Below, one piece after another: positions 28,261-37,695 of a DNA stretch of 64,000 nt (position 1 is its first letter; each line of letters opens with the position of its first letter). Under the pieces are notes generated by a model. The model worked only from the letters and a program-made list of their open reading frames with translations, was not told where the DNA came from and ran no database searches. The position numbers and the translations under genes were made by a program. The DNA comes from G965233625 sp965233625 (GTDB taxonomy: Bacteria; Planctomycetota; Planctomycetia; Pirellulales; Pirellulaceae): the NCBI GenBank assembly GCA_965233625.1, contig OZ247499.1, forward strand, positions 4,030,001-4,094,000, in the 5' to 3' direction.

Positions 28261-31200
28261 TTAGTTGCGTGTGATGGTTTCGTCGAGGTTGAGCAGAATA
28301 GTGGCGACAATCACCCAGGCGGCGCGGCCGGCAGCAGCGTCTTTGCCGGCGATGGCTGCGATGCGTTCAGGCTGTGCTTCAAACTGCTTCCGCTCGGTTT
28401 CAAAGACGTGGAGAAGATGCTGCGTCTCACCGGATGAAGGCGCCCGCGACACTGCGCGGCGGAACCCGTAAGCGATCTTCTCTTCTGGCGTGTGCTGCGA
28501 ATGATCTGTGTCGAGACGGTCAGCCAGGGCGCGGGCCATTTCGATATAGGCCGGATCATTCAACAGCGTCAGCGCTTGCAGCGGCGTATTGGTGCGTGGG
28601 CGGGCGACAACGCACGATGCGCGGTCGGGGGCGTCGAAGTTCACAAAGCTTGGATACGGCGCACTACGCCGCCAGACAACGTACACACCGCGACGGAAGC
28701 GGTCGGCGCCCTGGCTGGTGGTGTAAGGCGGGGCATTCCGTCCAACGTGCCGCCACACCTTGGGCGGTTGTGGTGGATAAATGGGCGGGCCGTTCTGCTT
28801 CCTGGAGAGCAACCCGCTGATCGCCAACGCGTTGTCGCGGATCATCTCGGCGGTCAGCCGGAAGCGGGCGCCACGTGCCAGGAAACGGTTACTGGGATCA
28901 GCAGCCAGTTGCTGCGGCGAAACGCGTGAACTCTGCCGGTAAGTGCTGGACATCACAATCAGGCGGTGCATCCGCTTGCGGGACCAGCCCGTATCGGCAA
29001 ATTCACGCGACAGCCAGTCGAGTAGTTGCGGGTGCGAAGGCGGGTCGCCCTGGGCGCCAAAGTCTTCCTGCGTGGGTACTAGACCGGCGCCGAAAAACTG
29101 TGCCCACCAGCGGTTGATAACCACCCGCCCCGTGAGCGGGTTCTCCCGCGAGGCAATCCAGCGGGCCAGGCCCAGGCGGTTGCGCGGCGCGTCTTCCGGC
29201 AGGCTGTGCAACACCTGCGGTGTGGCGGGGTGGACCTGCTCGCCAGGGTTCTGAAATTCGCCGCGGCGGAAGATGTGCGTTTCGCGCGGCTTGGGCTGCT
29301 CGACCATGATCAGCGTTGTATCCGGCGTGACGGCGTCGATCCTGGCCTGCTGTTTTTTTAGTGCTGCCTGTGTCTTCGAAAGTGTGGGATCGAGTGACAG
29401 ATAGTAGTCACGCAGTTGCTTCTCCTGCGCTGGCTTGCGTTTGGCGACGGGCTTCTTCAGGATGGCGGCAATTTTCGCAGGCAACAGGTCGCCTTCGGGT
29501 TTGCCCGTCAACAGCGAAACACGCAAGCGGCCGATGGTCCGCGAACCGCCGTAGTGCTGATCAAGTTTTAAAACCAGTTGCGCTTTCGCAGTACCTTCAG
29601 CCGGCATGTGCACAGGCTTGGCAAAGAAGAAGGTGGCGTCGTGTGGCTTGCCGAACTGCGGCGCGATGGCCCAGCCCGTCTTTGCCTTGTCGTCAATCGC
29701 CGCGGCGACGGGCCAGCCCTTCTGTTCAAAGTCTGCGGTCGCGCGGTTGAATGCTTGCGGCTTGCTTTCGCCGCTTCCGCTGACAACCGCCGCTCTGATG
29801 TTGTTGAGGATGATATTCGGATTCGGCACGCCGCGGCCTGGCCCTTTGCGCGGCAGTGAATCATCAGTGAGCGCTTCGATCTTAACGGCTGTGATGTCTT
29901 GCAGCGTTGTCGGGATCTTAATCGTGTAGACATCCGTTTCCGGGTTGTCGCCCGTCAGCAGCACCGAGCCATCAGGCTGTGACACAGGTGTGGCGCCGCC
30001 TACGGAAACAAGCTGTAAATCTTCGATGATGTGCCAGGCAGCCGGGCGGTCTTTGGCTGCGGCAAGTTGTTGTTTCTGCCACGCTTGAAACTTCCGCAGG
30101 TGTTGTTCTTCTTTCTGTCTGGCAACGGCTTGAAGTTCGTCGTAGGCGGCCTGAAGTGCTGCCCGCTGCTGAAGCTTTTCTTCGCTCATGGGCAACTTCA
30201 TCTTCGGGCCAGTGAAGTTGTAAGTGACGCCGTTGCCTTCAACCTCAAGCGGCGTGTTGTTGAAGTAGGCGAAGAGCTGATAGTAATCGCGCTGCGTGAA
30301 GGGATCGTATTTGTGGTTGTGGCACTGAGCGCATTCAATGGATGAACCCAGCCAGACAAAGCCGGTTGTATTCACGCGGTCAATGACCTGGTTCACGCGG
30401 TTCTCTTCCGGGTCCACACCTGCTTCGACATTGCAGGTGGTTAAGCGGTGAAAGCCGGTGGCGATCTTCTGCGAAGTTGTGGCGCCGGGCAGCAGGTCAC
30501 CCGCGAGTTGTTCGATGGTGAAGCGGTCGAACGGCATGTCGTCGTTCATCGCCTTCACGACCCAGTCGCGGTAGGGCCACACGCTGCGGAACTGGTCAGC
30601 CTGATAACCATTGGTGTCGGCGTAACGCGCCAGGTCCAACCAGAGATGCGCCCAGCGGGCGCCGTACTGTGGCGAAGCCAGCAGCTTGTCCACCAGCCGG
30701 GCATAGGCCGCATCGCTGGGGTCGGCTTCAAATGCGCGAACTTCCTGCACGCTGGGCGGCAGACCGATTAAATCCAGATAAACGCGGCGGATCAGGCGGG
30801 CGGGTGTGGCAGCGGGAGACGGCTTGAAGTTCCGCCGGTCAAGCTCCGCCAGCACGAAGCCGTCGATCGGGTTGCGGACCCATGCCGGATCAGAAACTTC
30901 ACCCCATGTCGTTTTGCGCGGCGGCTGATACGCCCAGTGCTGCTTGAGTGTTGTATCCGCCGACCCGGCGCCAGCGGGCCAACGGGCGCCCTGTTCGATC
31001 CACTTTTTAATGAGGGCGACCGTCGCGGGCGGCAGCGGGTCTTCGTCCAGTGGCATCTGTTCATGATCGCCTTGGCCAAGGATGCGTTGCATCAGCAAGC
31101 TCTTCTGCGGATCGCCCGGCACAATGGCTTTACCGCTTTGCCCGCCGCGCATGGCCAGCGCTTTTGCGTCTAGCCGGAGCTGCCCTTCCTGTGCGTCCGC

Positions 31201-31392
31201 GTTGTGGCAATCGTTGCAATGCTGCGTGAACACGGGCCAGATGTCGCGCTGAAAGTTAACGACTTCCTTAGCGGTTGGCTCCGCCGCGGTGAGAGCCGTT
31301 GCCAGCACGAGGATAAGCAACGACGATAAAAAAGAAATCCGCACGACGGTGGTGAGTGCGTTGTTCCTGACCGTTGCTAAGAAAAGCATCAT
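28261..31392 (-). CDS. Planctomycete cytochrome C + DUF1549 + DUF1553 protein
   Basis: 1043 aa from ATG 31392 (tandem ATG at 31389); the open frame runs on to 31560, but a signal peptide starts here (VRISFLSSLLILVLATALTAA). Residues ~50-140 are the PSCyt1 heme domain with HCNDCHNADAQEGQLRLD (CxxCH) and KSLLMQRILGQGDHEQMP. DUF1549 follows (NPIDGFVLAELDRRNFKPSP, ATGFHRLTTCNVEAGVDPEENR, SIECAQCHNHKYDPF, a second CxxCH). DUF1553 is C-terminal (RLGLARWIASRENPLTGRVVINRWW, RLTAEMIRDNALAISGLL). Large multi-domain exported cytochromes of this kind are a planctomycete hallmark, with unknown substrates. It is the first gene of the run down to 26.8 kb or further. Confidence 0.93.
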   Translation of the reverse strand: MMLFLATVRNNALTTVVRISFLSSLLILVLATALTAAEPTAKEVVNFQRDIWPVFTQHCNDCHNADAQEGQLRLDAKALAMRGGQSGKAIVPGDPQKSLLMQRILGQGDHEQMPLDEDPLPPATVALIKKWIEQGARWPAGAGSADTTLKQHWAYQPPRKTTWGEVSDPAWVRNPIDGFVLAELDRRNFKPSPAATPARLIRRVYLDLIGLPPSVQEVRAFEADPSDAAYARLVDKLLASPQYGARWAHLWLDLARYADTNGYQADQFRSVWPYRDWVVKAMNDDMPFDRFTIEQLAGDLLPGATTSQKIATGFHRLTTCNVEAGVDPEENRVNQVIDRVNTTGFVWLGSSIECAQCHNHKYDPFTQRDYYQLFAYFNNTPLEVEGNGVTYNFTGPKMKLPMSEEKLQQRAALQAAYDELQAVARQKEEQHLRKFQAWQKQQLAAAKDRPAAWHIIEDLQLVSVGGATPVSQPDGSVLLTGDNPETDVYTIKIPTTLQDITAVKIEALTDDSLPRKGPGRGVPNPNIILNNIRAAVVSGSGESKPQAFNRATADFEQKGWPVAAAIDDKAKTGWAIAPQFGKPHDATFFFAKPVHMPAEGTAKAQLVLKLDQHYGGSRTIGRLRVSLLTGKPEGDLLPAKIAAILKKPVAKRKPAQEKQLRDYYLSLDPTLSKTQAALKKQQARIDAVTPDTTLIMVEQPKPRETHIFRRGEFQNPGEQVHPATPQVLHSLPEDAPRNRLGLARWIASRENPLTGRVVINRWWAQFFGAGLVPTQEDFGAQGDPPSHPQLLDWLSREFADTGWSRKRMHRLIVMSSTYRQSSRVSPQQLAADPSNRFLARGARFRLTAEMIRDNALAISGLLSRKQNGPPIYPPQPPKVWRHVGRNAPPYTTSQGADRFRRGVYVVWRRSAPYPSFVNFDAPDRASCVVARPRTNTPLQALTLLNDPAYIEMARALADRLDTDHSQHTPEEKIAYGFRRAVSRAPSSGETQHLLHVFETERKQFEAQPERIAAIAGKDAAAGRAAWVIVATILLNLDETITRN

Positions 31393-31554
31393 CGACTGTT
31401 TCCACGGATTAGACGGAGGCGGGAAGCGGCAGGTGTGAAGGCTGATTATAAGCGAAATCCGCCGCGGCTTCGGAAGTTTGCTTGCCCTGGCGAGCGGAAA
31501 TTTTCTATACTGCGGTGGTGAACTCCTATTTTGCTTGTTGTCGCAGGCGCCGCC

Positions 31555-32781
31555 ATGCAACGGTTCATCCCTTTTCTACTTTTAACCCTGGCATTGAATG
31601 CTCCGGCTGCGGCCGACGTTTTTCTGCTGCCGGGGGGCGGTAAGGTGGAAGGAAAGTGGCTGAACCGGTTTGAACATGCTTCGCCTTTCTATGTGGTCGA
31701 AACCGCGGCGGGTTCGATAACGCTGGCCAAAGACAAGGTCGAGCGGCAACTGCAACGCAAAGCGGAACTGGAATACGAACGCGTGGCGCCGCAGTTTGCG
31801 GACACCGTGCAGGACCAATGGCGGCTTTCTGAGTGGTGCCGCAAAAAGGTTTTGATCCGGCAGAGAAAGTCGCATCTGGCCAGAATCTTGCAGCTTCAGC
31901 CAGACCATCCGCAGGCCCGCGCGGCGCTGGGCTATTCGCAGGTGGATGGGCAGTGGGTGCTACGGGACGACTGGCGACGCGAACAGGGCTTTGAATATCA
32001 TCGCGGCCGCTGGCGCACATCGAGTGAAGTGAAGTCGATGCGTGCGAAAGAGTTTGTCGCATCGCTGGAAAACGACTGGCTCGCGAAGCTCCGCACCTGG
32101 CGATCGCAACTGGGCGGCCCCCGCAATGCCCAGGCGCGTGGCAGTATCGCATCGATCTCCGATCCGCACGCGGTGAAGGCGCTCGTGCAACTGCTGACCA
32201 CCGAAACGCTACGCGGCGTGAAAACGCTTTACATCGACGCGTTGGCGAACATCGGTGACGCTGCCGCGCTGCAAGCGTTGATTCTGGTTTCTGTGAACGA
32301 TCCCGATGAAGAGATCTTCCACGCCTGCGTCGACGTGATCGACCGTGCGAACGACAAGCGGGCGGTTCACGCCTATATCGACCTGCTGAAGAACCACAAC
32401 AATGTCCGCATCAACCGCGCCGGCGCCGCGCTGGCCAGATTGCAGGACCCGGACGCAATCGCTCCGCTGATCGAATCGCTGGTGACGACGCATTATGTGG
32501 CGGTCCGCACCGGCAACCCCAGCAATCAGAACATCACCACCACCTTCACACGCGGGCAAGCTGGTGTGGGCGGTTGCGTTATCCCTCCGAAGATCATCAA
32601 CGGACTAAGCGTCGGGCGGAAGAAATCCGTTGTCGCACAGAAAGCCGCCAACCGCGAAGTGATGGGCGCCCTGGTCACACTTACCGGCATGAATTACGGC
32701 TACGATCAGAAGGCCTGGCGACAATGGCATCAGGTGCAGGAACGCCGCGCCACGCAGGCTTTTACGCTACGCCAGCAGTAG
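31555..32781 (+). CDS. Exported HEAT-repeat protein
   Basis: 408 aa from ATG 31555, where a signal peptide begins (RFIPFLLLTLALNAPAAA). The early part (LLPGGGKVEGKWLNRFEH, YVVETAAGSITLAKDKVER) looks like a short beta-domain. A region ~55-165 of basic helices follows (LEYERVAPQFADTVQDQWRL). HEAT-like repeats cover ~175-310: HAVKALVQLLTTETLRG, YIDALANIGDAAALQAL, VHAYIDLLKNHNNVRINRAG, DPDAIAPLIESLV. Such repeats bind proteins; partner unknown. Promoter region shared with the divergent DUF1553 gene. Confidence 0.8.
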   Translation: MQRFIPFLLLTLALNAPAAADVFLLPGGGKVEGKWLNRFEHASPFYVVETAAGSITLAKDKVERQLQRKAELEYERVAPQFADTVQDQWRLSEWCRKKVLIRQRKSHLARILQLQPDHPQARAALGYSQVDGQWVLRDDWRREQGFEYHRGRWRTSSEVKSMRAKEFVASLENDWLAKLRTWRSQLGGPRNAQARGSIASISDPHAVKALVQLLTTETLRGVKTLYIDALANIGDAAALQALILVSVNDPDEEIFHACVDVIDRANDKRAVHAYIDLLKNHNNVRINRAGAALARLQDPDAIAPLIESLVTTHYVAVRTGNPSNQNITTTFTRGQAGVGGCVIPPKIINGLSVGRKKSVVAQKAANREVMGALVTLTGMNYGYDQKAWRQWHQVQERRATQAFTLRQQ

Positions 32782-32845
32782 GCGCCCGTTCAAACGACTG
32801 ACTAACTACTGATCGGGCAGCGACGCGGATTTCCCGGCGTTCTTC

Positions 32846-34081
32846 TTAATTCACGCCTGCCAGTTCCGTAGCCCGGCAGACACGGCGGATCGCTAGGACG
32901 TAGGCAGCGGTGCGAAGGGAGAGATCGCCTTCGCTGGCGACCTGCCAGACTTCCTCCATCGCGGAGGACAGCACGTGATCCAGCTCCTGCCGGACGCGGT
33001 TCAGCCCCCATTTGTAATATTGCAGGTTCTGCACCCACTCGAAGTAACTGACGGTCACGCCGCCGGCGTTGGCCAGAATATCGGGCAGAATGGTGACGCC
33101 CCGGTCGTGAAGAATCTGATCGGCCTGGGGTGTGATGGGGCCGTTGGCCGCTTCGATGATCGAGCGGGCTTTGATCGTGTCAACGTTCTTCTTCGTAATC
33201 ACGCCGCCAATGGCCGCGGGGATCAGCAGTTCTACGTCCAGGGCCAGCAGTTCTTCGTTACTGATCTTGCGGGCGTGTTCGTAACCCGCCAGCGAGTAGT
33301 TGTTCTTCAGCATGTAACGTAACGCGCCGGGAACATCGATCCCTTCCGGCTGATAGTAGGCGCCGCTGACATCGCTGACGGCGACGATTTTGAAATCCGA
33401 CTCGTACATGTATTTCGCCGCGTGCGAACCGACGTTGCCAAAGCCCTGAATCGCCACGCGTGTTTCGGCCGGCTTCACGCCCAGCCGCTTGAGCATCTTA
33501 AACGCCAGGATGCCGACCCCGCGGCCGGTGGCTTCTTCGCGTCCCTCGGCGCCGTAATGTTCGACTGGCTTGCCCGTGATGCAGGCCGGGTTAAAGCCGT
33601 GATACTTTTCCCACTGGTTACGTATCCACGCCATCTCCTGCGAACCGGTACCCATGTCCGGCGCCGGGATGTCGGTCTGTGGACCGAAGACGTCGTGAAT
33701 CTGATCGACGAAGGTCCGCGTCAGCCGTTCGAGTTCGCCCCGGCTCAGCTCGCGCGGGTTGACGGTCACGCCGCCCTTGGCGCCGCCGTAAGGAATGTTG
33801 ACCACGGCGGTCTTCCAGGTCATCAGCGAGGCCAGCGCGCGGACTTCATCCAGATCCACGTCGGGATGGTAACGCAGGCCGCCCTTCATCGGGCCGCGGG
33901 CGTTGTCGTGCTGCACACGGTAGCCGATGTACGTTTTTAATTCGCCGTTGTCGTTATATACCGGAATCTGCACGCGGACTTCGCGTTTGGGCGTCAGCAG
34001 CAGCTTGCGCATTTCGTCGCTAAGGTCGATATAGCTGGCGGCCCGTTCGAAAAAGATCTTGGTTGCTTCAAATGCCTTCAT
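32846..34081 (-). CDS. gdhA: Glutamate dehydrogenase (Glu/Leu/Phe/Val dehydrogenase family)
   Basis: 411 aa, a normal length for a hexameric GDH, from ATG 34081 (MKAFEATKIFFERAASYI); the frame is open to 34138 without better signals. Motifs: ARGPMKGGLRYHPDVDLDEV, VVNIPYGGAKGGVTVNPREL with the catalytic Lys in PYGGAKGG, DIPAPDMGTGSQEMAWI, nucleotide-binding VAIQGFGNVGSHAAKYM, LIPAAIGGVI, EAANGPITPQAD and NAGGVTVSYFEWVQN. It interconverts glutamate with 2-oxoglutarate and ammonia using NAD(P). Cofactor preference cannot be fixed from this alone. The gene stands alone. Confidence 0.93.
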   Translation of the reverse strand: MKAFEATKIFFERAASYIDLSDEMRKLLLTPKREVRVQIPVYNDNGELKTYIGYRVQHDNARGPMKGGLRYHPDVDLDEVRALASLMTWKTAVVNIPYGGAKGGVTVNPRELSRGELERLTRTFVDQIHDVFGPQTDIPAPDMGTGSQEMAWIRNQWEKYHGFNPACITGKPVEHYGAEGREEATGRGVGILAFKMLKRLGVKPAETRVAIQGFGNVGSHAAKYMYESDFKIVAVSDVSGAYYQPEGIDVPGALRYMLKNNYSLAGYEHARKISNEELLALDVELLIPAAIGGVITKKNVDTIKARSIIEAANGPITPQADQILHDRGVTILPDILANAGGVTVSYFEWVQNLQYYKWGLNRVRQELDHVLSSAMEEVWQVASEGDLSLRTAAYVLAIRRVCRATELAGVN

Positions 34082-34491
34082 GCTCTGTGGCTCCGTACCA
34101 GGTAAGGTGCATCTCCCGTTGCTGAGCGATCGCTGCACTGCAAGCGCCGTTTATAGCAGAATTGTAGACCGCCAGCATTGAAAGCGTAGCTTGCGGCGGC
34201 ATGTTACGTTGGCGCCAATTGCTACCAGATAGCTGCCTGCGTTTCAAAGCCTGTTAGACACGGAAATTTGCCGGAAGACGTGAATCGAAACTTGATAGAA
34301 ATCAGAAGTTCAGCATGGGGTTATTTGAAATATTCTGATAAAAGCGGCTGACTTTTCCAATTGCGCTGAATATCACAGCCTGCGACGCCGATAACGAGGA
34401 TGTCGCCCGTTTGCACTGCCCTTTTCAATTGACCAGCAGTGCGTTGTTTACAGCCGGGGTGGGCCTGCCACCCGTGATGCAAGGAAGCAGC
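34082..34491. other. Intergenic region upstream of gdhA and a small ORF
   Basis: About 410 nt between divergent genes, expected to hold the gdhA promoter. The frame of the small protein is open from 34411, but a ribosome binding site exists only at 34492. No repeats, RNA motifs or clear operators are visible. Confidence 0.5.
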
Positions 34492-34707
34492 ATGTCAGAC
34501 GCCAAGAGTTCCTCCGCTCAAGATTCTCCCATGACCGAACCCGCCACCGTACGTGTCAAAGCAGGCGAAGCACTACCGATGCTGCTAGACGCCATGCTAT
34601 CGTACCGCGTCTGGCTGGAAGATTTCGCCGAAGATGAAATGACGCTGCCCGCCGACCTCTACGACGTGCTGCTGGCACACCGGCAGATGCAGCAACCTGC
34701 AACTTAG
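34492..34707 (+). CDS. Small acidic hypothetical protein
   Basis: 71 aa from ATG 34492, with AAGGAAG 6-12 nt upstream. The first ~20 residues are Ser-rich and disordered-looking; the remainder (TVRVKAGEALPMLLDAMLSYRVWL, EDEMTLPADLYDVLLAHRQM) is predicted helical and acidic. No known family. It opens an accessory-looking stretch between the conserved gdhA gene and the esterase at 36.9 kb. Confidence 0.55.
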   Translation: MSDAKSSSAQDSPMTEPATVRVKAGEALPMLLDAMLSYRVWLEDFAEDEMTLPADLYDVLLAHRQMQQPAT

Positions 34708-34837
34708 TGCAACGCTGCAGGGCCAACGCATCTAGAGTGCGTTGCTCTGTTCGAAAATGAGTACAGATTGGAAGCAGCCAATCCGTATTCGTGTAACCTC
34801 AGTTAAAGCACGTCTTTAAGCGGGGCTGAACAAAGGT

Positions 34838-35431
34838 ATGAACGCTTCGGTAGCGGGTGGATCGCTTGGCAGGTGGTTCGAGCAACTTTGCCGTTTGCGA
34901 TACGATAAACTTGCGGACGTCGTGATTACGTCACAAGAGGCGCTTCGCCGTAACCAATTACCAGGGGAGGGTGGCGTCTACGCTTTCTGGTGGACTGGTG
35001 CACGCGAGTTGTTGGCTAAACGGAATAAATTCCTAACTCTGCATGGTCCAGGTGGACGCGATGTTCACCTAAAAATCGACGATGATTGGCTGGGTCTAGG
35101 CACCGACCTACCAGTTCCACTCTACGTCGGAAAGACGGCGGATAGTCTAGCGTCTAGAACAGGAAAACATTTGCGTTTAAGAGACGTCCGAATGCTTCCA
35201 GTCGGCGGCAACGCCAGGAAGGCGAAGCGTCCAACTACATCCTGTCAATTACGTGGCGGCGTTGAGCACCTCTTTCCCAATGAAATGGATACCCGGACCT
35301 TGGTTCTCAACAATGTTGGCATATCCTACGTTGAACTGGACGGCGATATGCACGCGGCCAATCGCTTCTACCTCGAGGACCTAGCGATCGGTTTGATGCG
35401 ACCTCCTCTCAATGTCGACGTTGAAAGGTAG
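34838..35431 (+). CDS. Stand-alone GIY-YIG nuclease-fold protein
   Basis: 197 aa, start supported by AAAGG just before ATG 34838. It carries the complete GIY-YIG signature: GVYAFWW (46-52), PLYVGKTADSLASRTGKH (94-111, YVGKT plus a candidate catalytic Arg), and the metal Glu with closing motif YLEDLAIGLMRPPLN (E180, N192). Unlike UvrC or homing endonucleases there is no partner domain; residues ~112-170 form an insert (GNARKAKRP, GVEHLFPNEMD). Base composition is a little A+T-richer than the neighbours. It could be a restriction- or repair-type nuclease; no methylase or other partner lies beside it. Confidence 0.75.
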   Translation: MNASVAGGSLGRWFEQLCRLRYDKLADVVITSQEALRRNQLPGEGGVYAFWWTGARELLAKRNKFLTLHGPGGRDVHLKIDDDWLGLGTDLPVPLYVGKTADSLASRTGKHLRLRDVRMLPVGGNARKAKRPTTSCQLRGGVEHLFPNEMDTRTLVLNNVGISYVELDGDMHAANRFYLEDLAIGLMRPPLNVDVER

Positions 35432-35597
35432 TCTTTCACGTTCTGCAACATTTAACCCCAGCCAAGCTTCGCAAAAATCTCTGTCCGATTTGCTCTGTCT
35501 ATAATCATTGGACTGCTTGCTTCTGTCCTCGCAAAAGTAATCACCAATCTTTTAGACTACATTCCATCAGGAAGGCATCGGACCAGCCTTATCTCTG

Positions 35598-36191
35598 TTG
35601 AAGACTTACGCCCTACGCCAGAAGTTTCCGCCGCCGGGCGGATCGCATATCCGCTGCGTGGCGGACGACGACCGGCTTCTTTATCAGTGGCCGCCGCGAT
35701 CCGGCACGGGTGATTTTCTTGGCAAGTGCGTCATCACGGTGTTTGCCAGCTGGTGGCTTTTCTGCTGGGCAATGTCCTGGCTTCTGCTGCTTTATGGCTT
35801 CACATCAGGCGAAGCGGAATTGAGTCCGCTGTTTATCGTCTGGATGTGGGGCTGGCTCGCCGGTGGCGTGTTCTGCATTTTTATGGTGTATCGCATGCAT
35901 CGGCCAGGTGAACCGGAAAGCATCGGGCTTACGCCGGATACACTCGCGTACAATTCCGGCGCATGGAGCCCCCGCGGCGACATCAAGAACCTTCCCAGCC
36001 GCGTTCGCACCACGCTGCATAAGAAAGATATCCAGAAGCTCACGTTGCTGCGCGACGACCAGGGTCTGCACCTGATGGTTGCGTACGGGAATCTGGAAGT
36101 AGAAGCCGGGCGCCATCTGAACGACGCAGAAACGCAGTGGCTGGAAGAAGTGCTTCAAAGCTGGCTGGCAGCACCGGGGCGTGGATGTTGA
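35598..36191 (+). CDS. Two-helix membrane protein, tandem paralogue 1
   Basis: 197 aa; first codon TTG 35598, with no later ATG before the conserved part, so the start is uncertain. A soluble lead (LLYQWPPRSGTGDF) is followed by two membrane helices (~45-68 and ~79-97). The C-terminal cytosolic or exposed domain contains GLTPDTLAYNSGAW, DIQKLTLLRDDQGLHLMVAYG and NDAETQWLEEVLQSWL. The same layout and end motif recur in the next gene (36300), so they arose by duplication. Family not recognised. Confidence 0.65.
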   Translation: MKTYALRQKFPPPGGSHIRCVADDDRLLYQWPPRSGTGDFLGKCVITVFASWWLFCWAMSWLLLLYGFTSGEAELSPLFIVWMWGWLAGGVFCIFMVYRMHRPGEPESIGLTPDTLAYNSGAWSPRGDIKNLPSRVRTTLHKKDIQKLTLLRDDQGLHLMVAYGNLEVEAGRHLNDAETQWLEEVLQSWLAAPGRGC

Positions 36192-36299
36192 ACACGCGGT
36201 TGCGTTAGGATTGTTGCCAACGAAACGATGTCAGTGCACGTCCGTCAGCCTCACGCTCTTGTCAAACGTCCGGTCGAGACTGCTCTCAAATAATGCCAG

Positions 36300-36869
36300 A
36301 TGACAACCCGCTTGCAGCTTCCTTTTAATTCCATCATCAAGTTCCGCAACAACAAAGGGGAAAAAACGTGCCGGTGGCAGCCACTTCCCATTGATTCTGC
36401 CCATATCTTTTTCAGCGCCATCATGGTCATCTGGCTCTTGTTCTGGGGGATGGGCGTAGTGCTGTTGTTCTTTGCCGCCATGTCTGTACCTGGACTGGGA
36501 GAAAAAGTCGTCGTATTGTTCTCGGTTGCTTTGTTCGCGTTACCTTGGCTAGGAATGGCCTGCTCACTCTGGAACTACTTAAAGCGTCCAAGGCCCGGTT
36601 TACTTACACTGGGGCGCAATTTCCTTGTGTATAGATCCGGTATTTACGTGCCTCTCGACGACAAAGCATTTCCGGGCCGCCCTCTGCCCGTGAAAGTCAA
36701 AATCGCGAAAAATCAGATAACGAATGTACGCCTCGAAACAGAGGGTCAGCGGCCAAGATTGTGTGTTGTGCATGGTCCCGGCCTTCTGGAAATACAGGAG
36801 TCTTTCAGTGTTGCCGAGTTGCGGTGGCTTGAAGGATTGCTTCACGACTGGATGGACAACGAAAGTTGA
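36300..36869 (+). CDS. Two-helix membrane protein, tandem paralogue 2
   Basis: 189 aa with the same layout as the preceding gene: a basic, aromatic start (CRWQPLPIDSAH), two membrane helices (FFSAIMVIWLLFWGMGVVLLFF and VLFSVALFALPWLGMACSLW), then LLTLGRNFLVYRSGIYVP, QITNVRLETEGQRPRLCVVHG and SVAELRWLEGLLHDWM. Shared blocks are L-x-Y-x-SG, the (Q)RL-V-x-G turn, and AE-x-x-WLE-x-x-L-x-x-W. Identity looks low, so the duplication is old. No known domain. The 108-nt gap before it holds nothing I recognise. Confidence 0.65.
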   Translation: MTTRLQLPFNSIIKFRNNKGEKTCRWQPLPIDSAHIFFSAIMVIWLLFWGMGVVLLFFAAMSVPGLGEKVVVLFSVALFALPWLGMACSLWNYLKRPRPGLLTLGRNFLVYRSGIYVPLDDKAFPGRPLPVKVKIAKNQITNVRLETEGQRPRLCVVHGPGLLEIQESFSVAELRWLEGLLHDWMDNES

Positions 36870-36947
36870 CGGCAACTGGCTCACCGGCCGGTTACACTAG
36901 TGTTCTTGAATTCACTGTTTTCACTTCCTGTTCCGCGGAATCACCTC

Positions 36948-37646
36948 ATGCGCAACGCTACCTCGCTGCTCTTCGCCGCTGCTATCTGCTTCATTGCTTC
37001 CGCCAATTACGCCGCGGCGGCAGATGGCAAACATCTGTTTATTCTTTCGGGTCAGTCGAATATGGCGGGGTTGAATCCCGCGATTTCGTTTACGCCGGCG
37101 GTGGAGAAAGCATTCGGGGCGGAGAACGTGCTGGTGGTCAAAGATGCGCGGGGCGGGCAGCCGATTCGTCAGTGGTATAAGCAGTGGAAGCCGGCGGGTG
37201 GTGAAGTGGCTAAGAATAACGGCAAGCTGTATGACCGCCTGATGGAGAAGGTGCAGGCTGCGGTGAAGGGACAGAAGCTGGCGAGTGTGACGTTTGTCTG
37301 GATGCAGGGCGAACGCGATGCGAAGGAGAAGCATGGCGAGGTTTACGCCGTCAGCCTCAAGGGCTTAATCGGCCAGGTGCAGAGCGACCTGAAACGCGAC
37401 CAGATCAACTTTGTGATCGGCCGTCTCAGCGACTTCGGCGGCAACAAAATTGGCCACTGGAGCATGGTCCGCGCGGCACAGGCTGAGGTGGCGGATTCAA
37501 GCCCGCGCGGTCTGCTCGTGGATACCGACGATCTCAACGGCGAAAAAGATGGTCTGCATTACACCCGCGACGGCTACAAAACCCTCGGGCAGCGGTTCGC
37601 CGATGCGGCGATTAAACTGGTGAAGCAATCCACACCGCAGCAATAG
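36948..37646 (+). CDS. Sialate O-acetylesterase-type SGNH hydrolase (exported)
   Basis: 232 aa from ATG 36948, where a signal peptide begins (RNATSLLFAAAICFIASANYAAAA). SGNH/SASA blocks: HLFILSGQSNMAGLNP (nucleophile Ser in GQSNMAG), DARGGQPIRQWY, VTFVWMQGERDAK (block III) and DGLHYTRDGYKTLGQRF (catalytic Asp-x-x-His in DGLHYT). This family removes acetyl groups from sialic acids and plant polysaccharides such as xylan. Only one catalytic domain is present. A glycan-degrading role outside the cytoplasm is likely, in line with the sialidase-like gene at 41.9 kb. Confidence 0.88.
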   Translation: MRNATSLLFAAAICFIASANYAAAADGKHLFILSGQSNMAGLNPAISFTPAVEKAFGAENVLVVKDARGGQPIRQWYKQWKPAGGEVAKNNGKLYDRLMEKVQAAVKGQKLASVTFVWMQGERDAKEKHGEVYAVSLKGLIGQVQSDLKRDQINFVIGRLSDFGGNKIGHWSMVRAAQAEVADSSPRGLLVDTDDLNGEKDGLHYTRDGYKTLGQRFADAAIKLVKQSTPQQ

Positions 37647-37695
37647 ACCATTCTCACTTCTTCGTTCCTTCGCCTATCATGAGAAGCCAATCATT

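Noticed and set aside
31393..31560. N-terminal extension of the DUF1553 protein
   Set aside because: The added 56 residues precede a normal signal peptide and would overlap the divergent HEAT gene.
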